Below are positions 41,504 to 49,726 of a stretch of 64,000 nucleotides of DNA, piece by piece. Both the position numbers and the translations under genes were made by a program. The number at the start of each line of letters is the position of its first letter. The first letter of the stretch is position 1. The stretch is from Streptomyces glaucescens (GTDB lineage Bacteria; Actinomycetota; Actinomycetes; Streptomycetales; Streptomycetaceae): assembly GCF_000761215.1 (NCBI RefSeq), contig NZ_CP009438.1, forward strand, positions 868,001-932,000. Direction: 5' to 3'. Under the pieces are notes generated by a model. The model saw only the letters and a list, made by a program, of their open reading frames with translations, ran no database searches and was not told the DNA's origin.

Positions 41504-43221
41504 GGCCGTGGATCCTCCGTGCTGTCGTCCGCCGTCGCGCGGAACGCCGCCGCGCCGTACGCCGGCGGGCCGTCCGCCGTCGTCTCGGCCGCGTGCCCGT
41601 CCGGGGTGAGTCCGCGGCGTACCGTCTCGGCGAGGGTACGGTGTCCGGCCTGCTCGGCGTGCTCCACCCGGTCCCCGGGCGGGGTGCGCTGCCGCCATTC
41701 GCCGGACGCGGCGTCGGCCGCGGCGCGCAGCTCGACCAGCGCGGCGGCGAGGCCGCTGCGGGCGGCCTCCAGGGCGGCGGGCGCGGGCTGCGGCTCGGCG
41801 AGCAGGCGGGCGGCGCGCTCGCGGGCCCGCTCGGTGGCGGCGAGGGCGGCGCCGAGGCGGGTGCCCGCACGGCGGTTGGTGACCACGACGGCGGCGGCGA
41901 GGCCGACCAGCGCGCCGACGAGGGTGTCCACGATCCGCTCGGTGACAAGGTCGCCGGGGTCCTGGTAGCCGGTGAACTCGGTGATGAGCAGCGCCATGGG
42001 GGTCACGCAGACGCTGCCGAGCCAGTAGTTGCGGCTGATCAGCGCCTCCGCGCCGAAGCTGAAGGCGAGACAGCACAGGACGAGGGCGGCCTGGCCGAGG
42101 TGGGCGAGCGGGGCGACGGCGGCGAAGACGAGGACGCCGACGAGGTTCCCCACGACGCGCTGCACGCCCCGGCTCCAGGTGAGGGCGAGGCTGGCCTGGT
42201 AGAGGGCGGCGGCGGTGACCAGGGCCCAGTACGGCCGGCCGATGCCGAGGGCGAGCGAGGCGTATCCGGCCAGGGCGCACCCGAGGGCGGTGCGGGCGGC
42301 GACGGGTGCGAGCGGGACCAGCCGGTGCCACAGCCGCTCGGCGGGGCTCTCGCCCGTGTCCGGTGCGGGGAGCACGGGCTCTCCGTCGTACGGCCCGGGC
42401 CCGCGGCCGCGCAGCGCGCGGGCCCGGGCGCGCAGCCCCTCGGGGTCCGCGTCGGCGGGAGCGGCGAGGGCGAGCTCGGCGCGCAGCAGGAGGTGCGCGA
42501 GGGCGGGGCGGGCGGTTGCCGGACGGGCGCCGCCGGTGAGCAGGGCCTGCCGGGCGGCGAGGACGGCGGCGGTGGCGGCCGTGCGGGCGCGGGCGTGGCC
42601 CGGACCGGTGCCGCGGGTGGCGGCGTACGCGGCGGCGGCGGTGAGGGCCTGCGCGGTGGCGCGGCGCTCGGGGCCGTGCGGGCGGAGCAGGCCGGGTGCC
42701 ATGCCCACCAGCCAGGCCCAGGCGCCCGCGGCGAGGCCCAGCGCGAGATGGCCGGGGACCTGGCCGAGGCTCTGCGGGGCGAACAGGGCGGCGGAGCTGA
42801 CGAAGGTGAGGACGACGTTGCCGGGCGGTCCGAGGCGGGTGGCGTCGCTGAGCGCCTTCTGGGCGGCGGCGAGCAGCGCGCCGACGGTGACCAGCACGAC
42901 CGCGTCACCGGTGAGCGCGGCCGTGACCAGGGCGACGGCGAGTCCGGCGAGCATGCCGAGCACGACCCCGGTCAGGACGCGGGCGCGGGCGGCGTAGGGG
43001 CGGTGGTGGGCGTAGAGGGCGCACAGCGAGCCGGCCATCGTGTACGGGGCCAGGTCGAGGCGGCCGAGGGCGAGCAGGAGCAGGTTGGGCGGCGCGACGG
43101 AGACGACGACGCTGAGGGCGGGTTTGAACCAGATCTCCGACGGGCGGCCGAGGCGGAGTGCCGCGGCGAGCGGAAGCCGGCGTGGGCGGGAGGGCGTCGG
43201 GGACGGGTTCGTACTGCGCAT
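41500..43221 (-). CDS. FUSC family membrane protein (aromatic compound exporter type)
   Basis: 573 residues. Two clusters of about five membrane helices each, separated by soluble loops (first VVVSVAPPNLLLLALGRL..., second LVPLAPVAARTALGCALAGYASLALGIGRPYW), the twofold FUSC design. The soluble C-terminal domain (RERAARLLAEPQPAPAALEAARSGL) is helical. Known relatives export aromatic carboxylic acids. The RSTNP start at ATG 43221 has a -10 6 nt upstream and no ribosome site. Confidence 0.88.
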   Translation of the reverse strand: MRSTNPSPTPSRPRRLPLAAALRLGRPSEIWFKPALSVVVSVAPPNLLLLALGRLDLAPYTMAGSLCALYAHHRPYAARARVLTGVVLGMLAGLAVALVTAALTGDAVVLVTVGALLAAAQKALSDATRLGPPGNVVLTFVSSAALFAPQSLGQVPGHLALGLAAGAWAWLVGMAPGLLRPHGPERRATAQALTAAAAYAATRGTGPGHARARTAATAAVLAARQALLTGGARPATARPALAHLLLRAELALAAPADADPEGLRARARALRGRGPGPYDGEPVLPAPDTGESPAERLWHRLVPLAPVAARTALGCALAGYASLALGIGRPYWALVTAAALYQASLALTWSRGVQRVVGNLVGVLVFAAVAPLAHLGQAALVLCCLAFSFGAEALISRNYWLGSVCVTPMALLITEFTGYQDPGDLVTERIVDTLVGALVGLAAAVVVTNRRAGTRLGAALAATERARERAARLLAEPQPAPAALEAARSGLAAALVELRAAADAASGEWRQRTPPGDRVEHAEQAGHRTLAETVRRGLTPDGHAAETTADGPPAYGAAAFRATADDSTEDPRP

Positions 43222-43227
43222 CCGAGA

Positions 43228-43256
43228 ACCTTAACAGGTGTTTTACTCGTGAAACA
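43228..43256 (-). promoter_or_regulatory. FUSC-MarR promoter with operator
   Basis: On the minus strand TAAGGT (43233-43228) is 6 nt before the ATG. TGTTTTACTCGTGAAACA (43239-43256) is a 9-bp imperfect dyad (7 of 9 symmetric) covering the -35 region, a fit for the MarR encoded in the operon. Confidence 0.55.
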
Positions 43257-43379
43257 TCGAGCGTACCTGCCCGTCGCATGCGTGCTCCCCCGGATGCCAC
43301 CCCGTGTACTTCCGTGCGCTCGCGTGCGCACCGCCCGGGCCGGGCAGTCCTCGACCGACCGTCGAGCGGGGAGGCGCGT

Positions 43380-43925
43380 GTGCACGGACCGGCCGAGTCC
43401 GGATGGCTGCTGGCCGCGCTCTGCGCGGGGACCGGCGCGTACTGCCTGCTGCGGATGCGCAGCGGCGTCGAGGAACAGCGCCGGACCGCGGGCGGCGAGG
43501 CGCTGATGGGATTCGGCATGGCCGCCATGGCCGTCCCGGCGGCCGTCTTTGCACCGCCGGCGTGGGCGTGGGGCGGGTACGCGGCGCTCTTCGGGGCGGT
43601 GGCGCTGCGCGCGCTGTGGGCGGCGCGGACCGGTGCGCACCATCTGCACCACCTGGTGGGCGCGCTGGCCATGGTCTACATGGCGGTGGTGATGGCGGGC
43701 ACCCCGGCGGGCGGGCACGCCCACGGCACCGGGATCCCGCTGCTGACCGATGGACTGCTGCTCTACTTCGCCGGTTACGTGCTGCTGGCGGGCGCGCGGC
43801 TGGTCCCCGTCCCCGCCGTGGCGGGCGCGTCGGGCGCGAAGGGCTGGGGCGACCGGCCCGAACTGGCGCGGGCCTGCCGGCTGTCCATGGGGATCGCGAT
43901 GGTGGCCATGCTGCTGACGATGTGA
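43380..43925 (+). CDS. DUF5134-like membrane protein
   Basis: 181 residues with five membrane helices (WLLAALCAGTGAYCLLRM; GFGMAAMAVPAAVFA; YAALFGAVALRALWAA; GALAMVYMAVVMAG; LLYFAGYVLLAGARLV). The HHLHHLVGAL and AGGHAHGTG histidine clusters lie at helix ends and may bind metal. Common next to other exported proteins in Streptomyces; function unknown. GTG 43380 has GGGGAGGC upstream. Confidence 0.75.
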   Translation: MHGPAESGWLLAALCAGTGAYCLLRMRSGVEEQRRTAGGEALMGFGMAAMAVPAAVFAPPAWAWGGYAALFGAVALRALWAARTGAHHLHHLVGALAMVYMAVVMAGTPAGGHAHGTGIPLLTDGLLLYFAGYVLLAGARLVPVPAVAGASGAKGWGDRPELARACRLSMGIAMVAMLLTM

Positions 43926-44034
43926 GGGCACCGGCGGCCGGTCGGCTGCGGCACGGCGAGATCCGTCGTGGTCTGCGTCACTTCACGGCAGCGGGCCGTA
44001 CCGCGCGGTAGCCGGCGCTCATAGGGTTGAGCCC

Positions 44035-44970
44035 ATGATGGTCCCCGCGGCACTGCTGCTGCTCGGCGCCCTGACCGCCGTCGCGGCTCCCCGGCTGCTC
44101 GCCCGGGCCGACTGGCCGGACCGCGAACCGGTGGTCGCACTGTGGGTGTGGCAGTGCGTGGTGGCGGCCGTACTGCTGTGCTGCGCGCTGTCGATGACCC
44201 TGAGCGCGGCCGCCGCCTGGCGGGCGGTGCGCGGCCATGTGTTCGCCCCGGCGCCGCGCGCGGTCGTGGAGGCCTACGCGCTCGGGACGGCCGGCCCCTG
44301 GGCGGCGGCCCTGGCGGTGACGCTCGCCCTCGGCGGGCTGTGGAGTGCCGCGATGCTGGTGCGCGAGGTGGCGCGGGCCCGCGCCCGGTGGCGGCGGCGG
44401 CGCGCCGAACTTCTCGTCCGCGCCCCGGAGTTGCCCGGCGAGGAGGCCGGTGGCAGGGGGCTGGTCGTCCTGGAGGACGACCGTGCGGACGCCTGGTGGC
44501 TGCCGGGCAGCCGGCCCCGGCTCGTCGTCACCACCGCCGCGCTGCGCCGCCTGGAGGGACGCCGGCTGGACGCCGTCCTCGCCCACGAGCAGGGCCACGC
44601 GCGCGCCCGGCACGACTGGCTGCTGCACTGCTCGGGCGCGCTCGCGGCCGGGTTCCCGCAGGTGCCGGTGTTCGCGGCGTTCCGCGACGAGATGCACCGG
44701 CTGGTGGAACTCGCCGCCGACGACGCGGCCTCACGACGGTTCGGCCGGCTCACGACCGCGCTGGCACTGGTGGAACTCAACGAGGAACGGGGTGTGTTCG
44801 GCCCCGGGCCCGCCCCGCAGGCGCAGCTCCCGCAGCGCGTGAACCGCCTGCTCGCTCCCCCGGACCGGCTCACCGCGGCCCGCCGGCTCCGTCTGACCGC
44901 CGCGGCGGCCCTGGTGCCCGTGGTGCCGGTGCTGGTGACGTTCGGTCCCGGGCTGCGGGCGCTGGGCTGA
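44035..44970 (+). CDS. M56-family membrane metallopeptidase (BlaR1/HtpX-like)
   Basis: 311 residues. N-terminal helices (VPAALLLLGALTAVAAPRLL and others) precede VLAHEQGHARARHDWLLH, the zinc HExxH, with a second acidic ligand in RLVELAADDAAS. A final helix (AAAALVPVVPVLVTFG) anchors the end. BlaR1-type members are sensors that cleave a BlaI repressor, but no BlaI gene is next to it. TAGGGT (44022-44027) is 7 nt before the ATG at 44035, so the mRNA may be leaderless. Confidence 0.87.
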   Translation: MMVPAALLLLGALTAVAAPRLLARADWPDREPVVALWVWQCVVAAVLLCCALSMTLSAAAAWRAVRGHVFAPAPRAVVEAYALGTAGPWAAALAVTLALGGLWSAAMLVREVARARARWRRRRAELLVRAPELPGEEAGGRGLVVLEDDRADAWWLPGSRPRLVVTTAALRRLEGRRLDAVLAHEQGHARARHDWLLHCSGALAAGFPQVPVFAAFRDEMHRLVELAADDAASRRFGRLTTALALVELNEERGVFGPGPAPQAQLPQRVNRLLAPPDRLTAARRLRLTAAAALVPVVPVLVTFGPGLRALG

Positions 44971-45048
44971 CGGACGGCGGTCGCCGGGGCCACGGCGACT
45001 GGCCGGCCGGGTTGGCCCACCGCCCCTCCCTTCGGCGAGGATCGCACC

Positions 45049-45720
45049 ATGCACTCCCCCTCCGTCGACTCCCCGCCCCGTCCGCCCCGGCACGACCGCG
45101 CGGTGCGCGCCGGCACCGTACTGGCCCTGTGCTCGGTGCTGCTGCTCACTCTCGTCGCCGCGGAATGGAAGCCGTTGCTCTCCTTCGACGGCGACGTCTC
45201 CCGCACCACGCACCGCTGGGCGGTCGGCGACCCCGCCCTCACCCAGACCTGCCGGATCCTGACGGACTGGGTGTGGGATCCGAACACCATGCGCCTTCTG
45301 TGCGGGGTGGTCGTGGTGTGGCTGGCGTGGCGGGCCAGAGCGCGGTGGACGGCGCTGTGGCTGGTGGCGACGGTCGCGCTGGGCACCGCGCTGCAGCAGG
45401 CCGTGAAGGCCGCGGTGGGCCGCGAACGGCCCGTCTGGCCCGACCCCGTCGACTCCGCCCACTACGCGGCCTTCCCCTCCGGCCACGCGATGACCGCCAC
45501 CCTGGTGTGCGGCCTGCTGCTGTGGCTGCTGCACCGCGCGGGCGCCGGCCGCGCCCTGTGGCGCACGGCGGTCACGGTGGCGGTGGTCTCGGTGGCCGGC
45601 GTCGGAGTGACCCGAGTCTGGCTCGGCGTCCACTGGCCGACCGACGTCCTCGGCGGCTGGCTGCTCGGCGCCGCGGTGGCGGCCCTGGCGGTCGCCGTCC
45701 ACCAGCGGCTGCGTCCGTAG
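45049..45720 (+). CDS. PAP2-superfamily membrane phosphatase
   Basis: 223 residues, six helices. KAAVGRERP, AFPSGHAMTATLV and TRVWLGVHWPTDVLGG are the three phosphatase motifs, with Lys/Arg, Ser-Gly-His and Arg-X5-His-X3-Asp in place. It dephosphorylates membrane lipid phosphates such as phosphatidate or undecaprenyl diphosphate on the outer face. The ATG at 45049 has GGCGAGGA upstream. The following 45721-46007 has no gene. Confidence 0.92.
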   Translation: MHSPSVDSPPRPPRHDRAVRAGTVLALCSVLLLTLVAAEWKPLLSFDGDVSRTTHRWAVGDPALTQTCRILTDWVWDPNTMRLLCGVVVVWLAWRARARWTALWLVATVALGTALQQAVKAAVGRERPVWPDPVDSAHYAAFPSGHAMTATLVCGLLLWLLHRAGAGRALWRTAVTVAVVSVAGVGVTRVWLGVHWPTDVLGGWLLGAAVAALAVAVHQRLRP

Positions 45721-45968
45721 CACCTCGCTGCGGCGCCGCCCGTGTCCGGCCCTGGGGCCCTGCCGCCGCGCGGTGTGCGCCCGCCGAGGGGCGGCGCGAC
45801 GGGGAGCCGGCGGGCCGGCCGATCGGGACGCCGCCCTCGGCGGCGGTCCCGGGCCGGCCGGGCCGCGGGCCCGGAGCCGGCCGCCCGCCTCGGACGATCC
45901 CCCGCGTCGCCCGAGGCAGGCGGCGTACCCGGACGGGTCCGGGCACGGGCCCGCCGGGACGCGTTGAG

Positions 45969-45987
45969 TATAGTTGGCTGGCAGCCA
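45969..45987 (+). promoter_or_regulatory. TetR gene promoter and operator
   Basis: TATAGT (45969-45974) is a strong -10, followed directly by TGGCTG-G-CAGCCA (45975-45987), a perfect 6-bp dyad that would cover the start of transcription. The TetR product encoded at 46008 probably represses itself here. No clear -35 was found. Confidence 0.65.
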
Positions 45988-46007
45988 GTCAACGCAGGAG
46001 TTACAGG

Positions 46008-46682
46008 ATGTCCCCTCGAAGCGCCGCGGTCAATGAAGAGTTGCGGCGCCGTTCCCGGGAACGGCTGCTCCAGGCGGCGGTGGAGCTCGTGGGTGAACGC
46101 GGTTACGACGCCACGACCTTGGGAGACATCGCGGACCGGGCGGGTTCGGCGCGCGGACTGGTGTCGTACTACTTTCCCGGCAAGCGCCAGCTCGTGCAGT
46201 CGGCGGTGCACCGGCTGATGCACCGCACGCTGGAGGAGGCGCTGGAACGCGAACCGCGTACCGAGGACGGCCGGGAGCGGATGGCGCGGGCCATCGACGC
46301 GATCCTGGGCCTGGCCCGCGACCGCACCGTGCTGATGCGCCAGCACATGGCCGGGCTGCTGCAGGCCGAGGGTTTCGTGCAGTGCCCGGAGCAGCAGCGG
46401 CTCGCGGAGCTGCTGCGCGACACCGTGGCCCGGCACGGCTCACGGGACACCGGGTGCGACTACCCGATGCTGCGCTCCCAGCTCATGGGCGCGGTCTACG
46501 CGATGGTGCTGCCGAACGTGGGGATGCCCATCTCCCCCTTGCGCGCCGAGTTGTTCCGGCGCTACGGCCTGGACTGGGAGCTGGGTTCCCCGCCGGACAC
46601 CGAGGCGTCCGGCGGGGGGTGCGACCGGGACCTGTCGCGGTTCTTCGCGACGGAGCCCCCGGCCGCCGGTCAGTCGAAGTAG
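46008..46682 (+). CDS. TetR/AcrR-family transcriptional regulator
   Basis: 224 residues. RERLLQAAVELVGERGYDATTLGDIADRAGSARGLVSYYFPGKRQLVQ is the DNA-binding domain with the TetR recognition helix ending SYYFPGKR. GGAG 7 nt before ATG 46008. Its last 13 bp overlap the end of the opposite LVIVD gene. The likely target, apart from itself, is not visible. Confidence 0.92.
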   Translation: MSPRSAAVNEELRRRSRERLLQAAVELVGERGYDATTLGDIADRAGSARGLVSYYFPGKRQLVQSAVHRLMHRTLEEALEREPRTEDGRERMARAIDAILGLARDRTVLMRQHMAGLLQAEGFVQCPEQQRLAELLRDTVARHGSRDTGCDYPMLRSQLMGAVYAMVLPNVGMPISPLRAELFRRYGLDWELGSPPDTEASGGGCDRDLSRFFATEPPAAGQSK

Positions 46683-48172
46683 TCCGGCTGTGTCTGGACG
46701 TTGAGCTCATCCAGCCGGACCCGCTGCGCGGGGTCCGTGCGGCGGTCGTCGATCCTCAGGACGTCGAAGCCCTTGACCATGTCGTTCGAGTAGATGTGGC
46801 CGTTGTAGTAGTACGCCGACCAGGAGCCGCCGCCGGCCAGGCGCTCGGTGCTGATGGGGCCGCGCTCGAAGTAGGCGATCTCCTTCGGCCTGGAGGAGTC
46901 GGTGAAGTCCCAGACGGAGACACCGCCCTGGTACCAGGCCTGGACCATGAGGTCCTTGCCCTTGACCGGGATCAGCGAACCGTTGTGGGCCACGCAGTTC
47001 TCGGTGTCCGCCTGGTGGCGGGGGATCTTGTAGTAGCTGCGGAAGACCAGTTTGCGCTTGTCGCCCTTGCCGGCGATGTCGTAGATGCCGTCCGCGCCGC
47101 GGTTCGGGCCGACGGCCGCGTTGCAGGTGGCCGCGCCGCCGCCGCCCAGCTCGTCGGTGAAGACGACCTTGTCGGCCTTCTGGTTGAAGGTCGCCGAGTG
47201 CCAGAACGCGAAGTTGACGTTGTCCTGCACCTGGTCGATGACCTTCGGGCGCTCGGGGTCCTTGATCGAGAACAGGATGCCGTCGCCCATGCACGCGCCG
47301 GCCGCGAGGTCCTTCGAGGGCAGCACGGTGATGTCGTGGCAGCCGGTGGTCTTGGAGACACCCGGGTTGACGGGCCCGCCCGGGTTGCCGCCGCCGTCCT
47401 CGCCCTCCCCCGGGAACAGCACCGGGAAGCCCACGACCGCCGCCTTCTCGGGGGCGTGGCGCGGCACCTTGATGACGGAGATGCCGTCGTGCGGCGGACG
47501 GCAGTCGGGGTAGGCGGCGTTGGGCGAGTAGGAGGAGACGTAGATGTAGACGTTGCGGCGCTCGGGCACCAGCGTGTGGGTGTGCGAGCCGCAGGCGGTC
47601 TCGACGGCGGCGACGTACTTCGGGTTCCGCTTGTCGCTGATGTCGAAGACCTTCATGCCCTCCCAGGACGACTTCTCGGTCGCGGGCTGGGTGGTGCTGT
47701 TGCAACTGCTGTCGCTGCGCGAGGAGTCGGTGGACAGGAACAGCAGGTCGCCGGAGACGGAGATGTCGTTCTGCGAGCCGGGACACAGCACCTGGGCCAC
47801 CGTCTTCGGTGACCTCGGGTCGGAGATGTCGAAGATCCGGAAGCCGTCGTAGTTGCCGGCGAAGGCGTACCTGCCCTGGAAGGCCAGGTCGGAGTTGGTG
47901 CCCGGCAGCACGTCCTTGGGGATGTTCGCCAGATGGCGGATGTTGGCGGAGTGGACTATCTCGTCCTGGCCGGGTATGTCCCCGCTCCGCACCGCCTCCC
48001 GCACCTCCTCGCGGGTGCTCTCCGAGATCTTCTTCTCCGCGGCGGGCGAGTCTCCGGGGTCGGGGGTGGCGACCGCGGGCTGGGCGCTGAGCAGCGCGGC
48101 CAGGAGCCCGGCCGCGGCCGTGGCGATTCCCAGGCGTCTGCGCCGTGTTCGGGGATTGCTCGACAGGGTCAC
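46670..48172 (-). CDS. Secreted LVIVD-repeat protein
   Basis: 500 residues. A twin-Arg-like signal (RTRRRRLGIATAAAGLLAAL, cleavage near AVA-TPD) leads to a beta-propeller of LVIVD-like repeats: YDGFRIFDISDPRSPKTVAQ, EGMKVFDISDKRNPKYVA, GISVIKVPRHAPEK, GILFSIKDPERPKVID, GGVSVWDFTDSSRPKEI. Paired cysteines (LCPGSQ, SDSSCNS, TACGSHTHT) suggest disulphides and HTHTLV a metal ligand. GTG 48172 has GGGAGGAAG upstream. Probably a surface binding protein. It is divergent from a DUF305 lipoprotein with which it often pairs. Confidence 0.88.
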   Translation of the reverse strand: MTLSSNPRTRRRRLGIATAAAGLLAALLSAQPAVATPDPGDSPAAEKKISESTREEVREAVRSGDIPGQDEIVHSANIRHLANIPKDVLPGTNSDLAFQGRYAFAGNYDGFRIFDISDPRSPKTVAQVLCPGSQNDISVSGDLLFLSTDSSRSDSSCNSTTQPATEKSSWEGMKVFDISDKRNPKYVAAVETACGSHTHTLVPERRNVYIYVSSYSPNAAYPDCRPPHDGISVIKVPRHAPEKAAVVGFPVLFPGEGEDGGGNPGGPVNPGVSKTTGCHDITVLPSKDLAAGACMGDGILFSIKDPERPKVIDQVQDNVNFAFWHSATFNQKADKVVFTDELGGGGAATCNAAVGPNRGADGIYDIAGKGDKRKLVFRSYYKIPRHQADTENCVAHNGSLIPVKGKDLMVQAWYQGGVSVWDFTDSSRPKEIAYFERGPISTERLAGGGSWSAYYYNGHIYSNDMVKGFDVLRIDDRRTDPAQRVRLDELNVQTQPDYFD

Positions 48173-48185
48173 TGCTTCCTCCCTT

Positions 48186-48249
48186 GTTCCCTTCGCAAGG
48201 GAACGGTTCACGGACCCCCGAAGTATCGTCGTCGTCATGCTCAAATCAA
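48186..48249 (-). promoter_or_regulatory. Promoter and leader hairpin of the LVIVD gene
   Basis: On the minus strand TTGATT (48249-48244), 17-nt spacer, ATACTT (48226-48221). The leader then has the hairpin GTTCCCTT-GCG-AAGGGAAC (48204-48186), 13 bp before the start codon. The ribosome site is AAGGGAGG just after it, so the 5' arm CCCTT could pair either with the 3' arm or with the ribosome site. Confidence 0.5.
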
Positions 48250-48367
48250 CAGGGGGGCAACAGACATGTAATGAATGTTTTTGCCGAACAGTCCTCACCG
48301 ACGTGTTAAGACGGACCCCGGCACTCACGAGGTGCGCCCCGCGTTCCGCCCGCCACAGGAGGTCGAC

Positions 48368-49021
48368 GTGCTCCACCGCCGCACGCTGCGTGTCCCGGTC
48401 GCGCTGACCGCGCTGACCGCGCTGACCGTACTCGGACTCGGTGCCTGCGACTCCGGCCCGGCGCCCGGACCGGACCGCGCGAGCGGCCCCCCGGTGCTCG
48501 TGCCGGGCAAGCCGGGGGACGCCAACCGGACCCTGTCCGCGCAGGAGGCGGCCCAGCAGCGCGCCGACGACGACACGCCCAACTCGGCGGACGTGGAGTA
48601 CGCCCGGATGATGGTCGAACACCACTCCCAGGCCCTGGAGATGACCGGACTCGTCCCCGACCGCGCCGCGTCGGCCCAGGTGAGGAAGGTGGCCGAGCGC
48701 ATCGCGGCCGCCCAGGGGCCCGAGATCGACGTGCTCGAGGCCTGGCTGGACGAGCACGGCAGGGCGCGGAGCGCCGAGGGCCACGCGCGGCACGCCATGC
48801 CCGGCATGGCCACCGGGACCCAGCTGCGCGAGCTGCGGGCGGCCCGCGGGAAGGCCTTCGACCGGTTGTTCCTGACCCTGATGATCACCCATCACGAGGG
48901 GGCGATCACGATGGCGGCGGACGCCAAGGCGCAGGGGAACAACCTGAGGATCGAGGAGATGGCGGACGACGTGATCGCCCAGCAGACGAGCGAGATCACC
49001 CGGATGCGGCGGATGCTGTGA
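48368..49021 (+). CDS. DUF305 lipoprotein
   Basis: 217 residues. A lipoprotein signal (LTALTVLGLGAC) ends in the lipobox Cys. The DUF305 domain has YARMMVEHHSQALEMT and LTLMITHHEGAITMAAD, each with a His-His pair and methionines, spaced as in known copper- or metal-related members. GTG 48368 has AGGAGG upstream. Anchored outside the membrane, and divergent from the LVIVD protein; the function of the pair is unknown. Confidence 0.9.
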   Translation: MLHRRTLRVPVALTALTALTVLGLGACDSGPAPGPDRASGPPVLVPGKPGDANRTLSAQEAAQQRADDDTPNSADVEYARMMVEHHSQALEMTGLVPDRAASAQVRKVAERIAAAQGPEIDVLEAWLDEHGRARSAEGHARHAMPGMATGTQLRELRAARGKAFDRLFLTLMITHHEGAITMAADAKAQGNNLRIEEMADDVIAQQTSEITRMRRML

Positions 49022-49059
49022 CGCCGGCCGGCGGATGACACCCGACCGCGCGCCGGCGC

Positions 49060-49590
49060 TCAGCCACGCCGTGCGTGACGCGGGGTCAGGAAGCCCGCGT
49101 CACGCGCCTGCGCGATCATCCTGAGCGACTTGCGGCGGCTGTGCCCGGTCGCGCACATCACCGCGAGCACCGGATCGACGCCATCCTGCTGTGCGGCCCG
49201 GTACTCCTCCGCGACCAGCCACCGCCCCTGGATTCCGGGCGGCCACGGCGGCCGGGCCCGGCGCGCGCCCGTACCCGCGCACCCGCCGTCGCCCTCGCCG
49301 CTCCCCGTCACGATCCCGCACGCCTCGCACAGCGGTCCCTCGATCCAGTCGGCGAGTTCCGTGAGGTCGTCGAGGGAGATCGCGGGCCGGGCCCGGACGT
49401 CCTCCAGGGAGATGTTCCCGTCCGCCAGCACGGCGAGCGCCTCCACGCCGGCCCCGTCGGGGAAGGCCAGCCGCACCTGGAACCAGGCGGTCGCGCCGCC
49501 GTCCTCCCGCACCTGCCACGCGGGCCACACGGAGACCGCGCCATCCTCCGGCCGTCGATCGGACAGATTGAGAAAGGATGCCTCCAGCAC
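49060..49590 (-). CDS. DUF6214-like hypothetical protein
   Basis: 176 residues, cytosolic. SVWPAWQVREDGGATAWFQVRLAFPDGAGVEALAVLADG opens the protein and ISLDDLTELADWIEGPLCEACG holds a CxxC; a helix-turn-helix-like end (PVLAVMCATGHSRRKSLRMIAQARDAGF) is typical of Streptomyces proteins of this kind. From memory this is DUF6214. The GTG start at 49590 is the likely one. Role unknown. Confidence 0.65.
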   Translation of the reverse strand: MLEASFLNLSDRRPEDGAVSVWPAWQVREDGGATAWFQVRLAFPDGAGVEALAVLADGNISLEDVRARPAISLDDLTELADWIEGPLCEACGIVTGSGEGDGGCAGTGARRARPPWPPGIQGRWLVAEEYRAAQQDGVDPVLAVMCATGHSRRKSLRMIAQARDAGFLTPRHARRG

Positions 49591-49726
49591 ACGCGCAACG
49601 TAACCTCATGATCACATGCCGCACGAACGGACACGCGTCCGCCCTGCGCGACGGCACCCTGTCAGCGCAGCCCCGCCGGTGCGATGCTGGAACCGGCCGC
49701 GAACAACGGGACGAAGGAGTTCCGCC

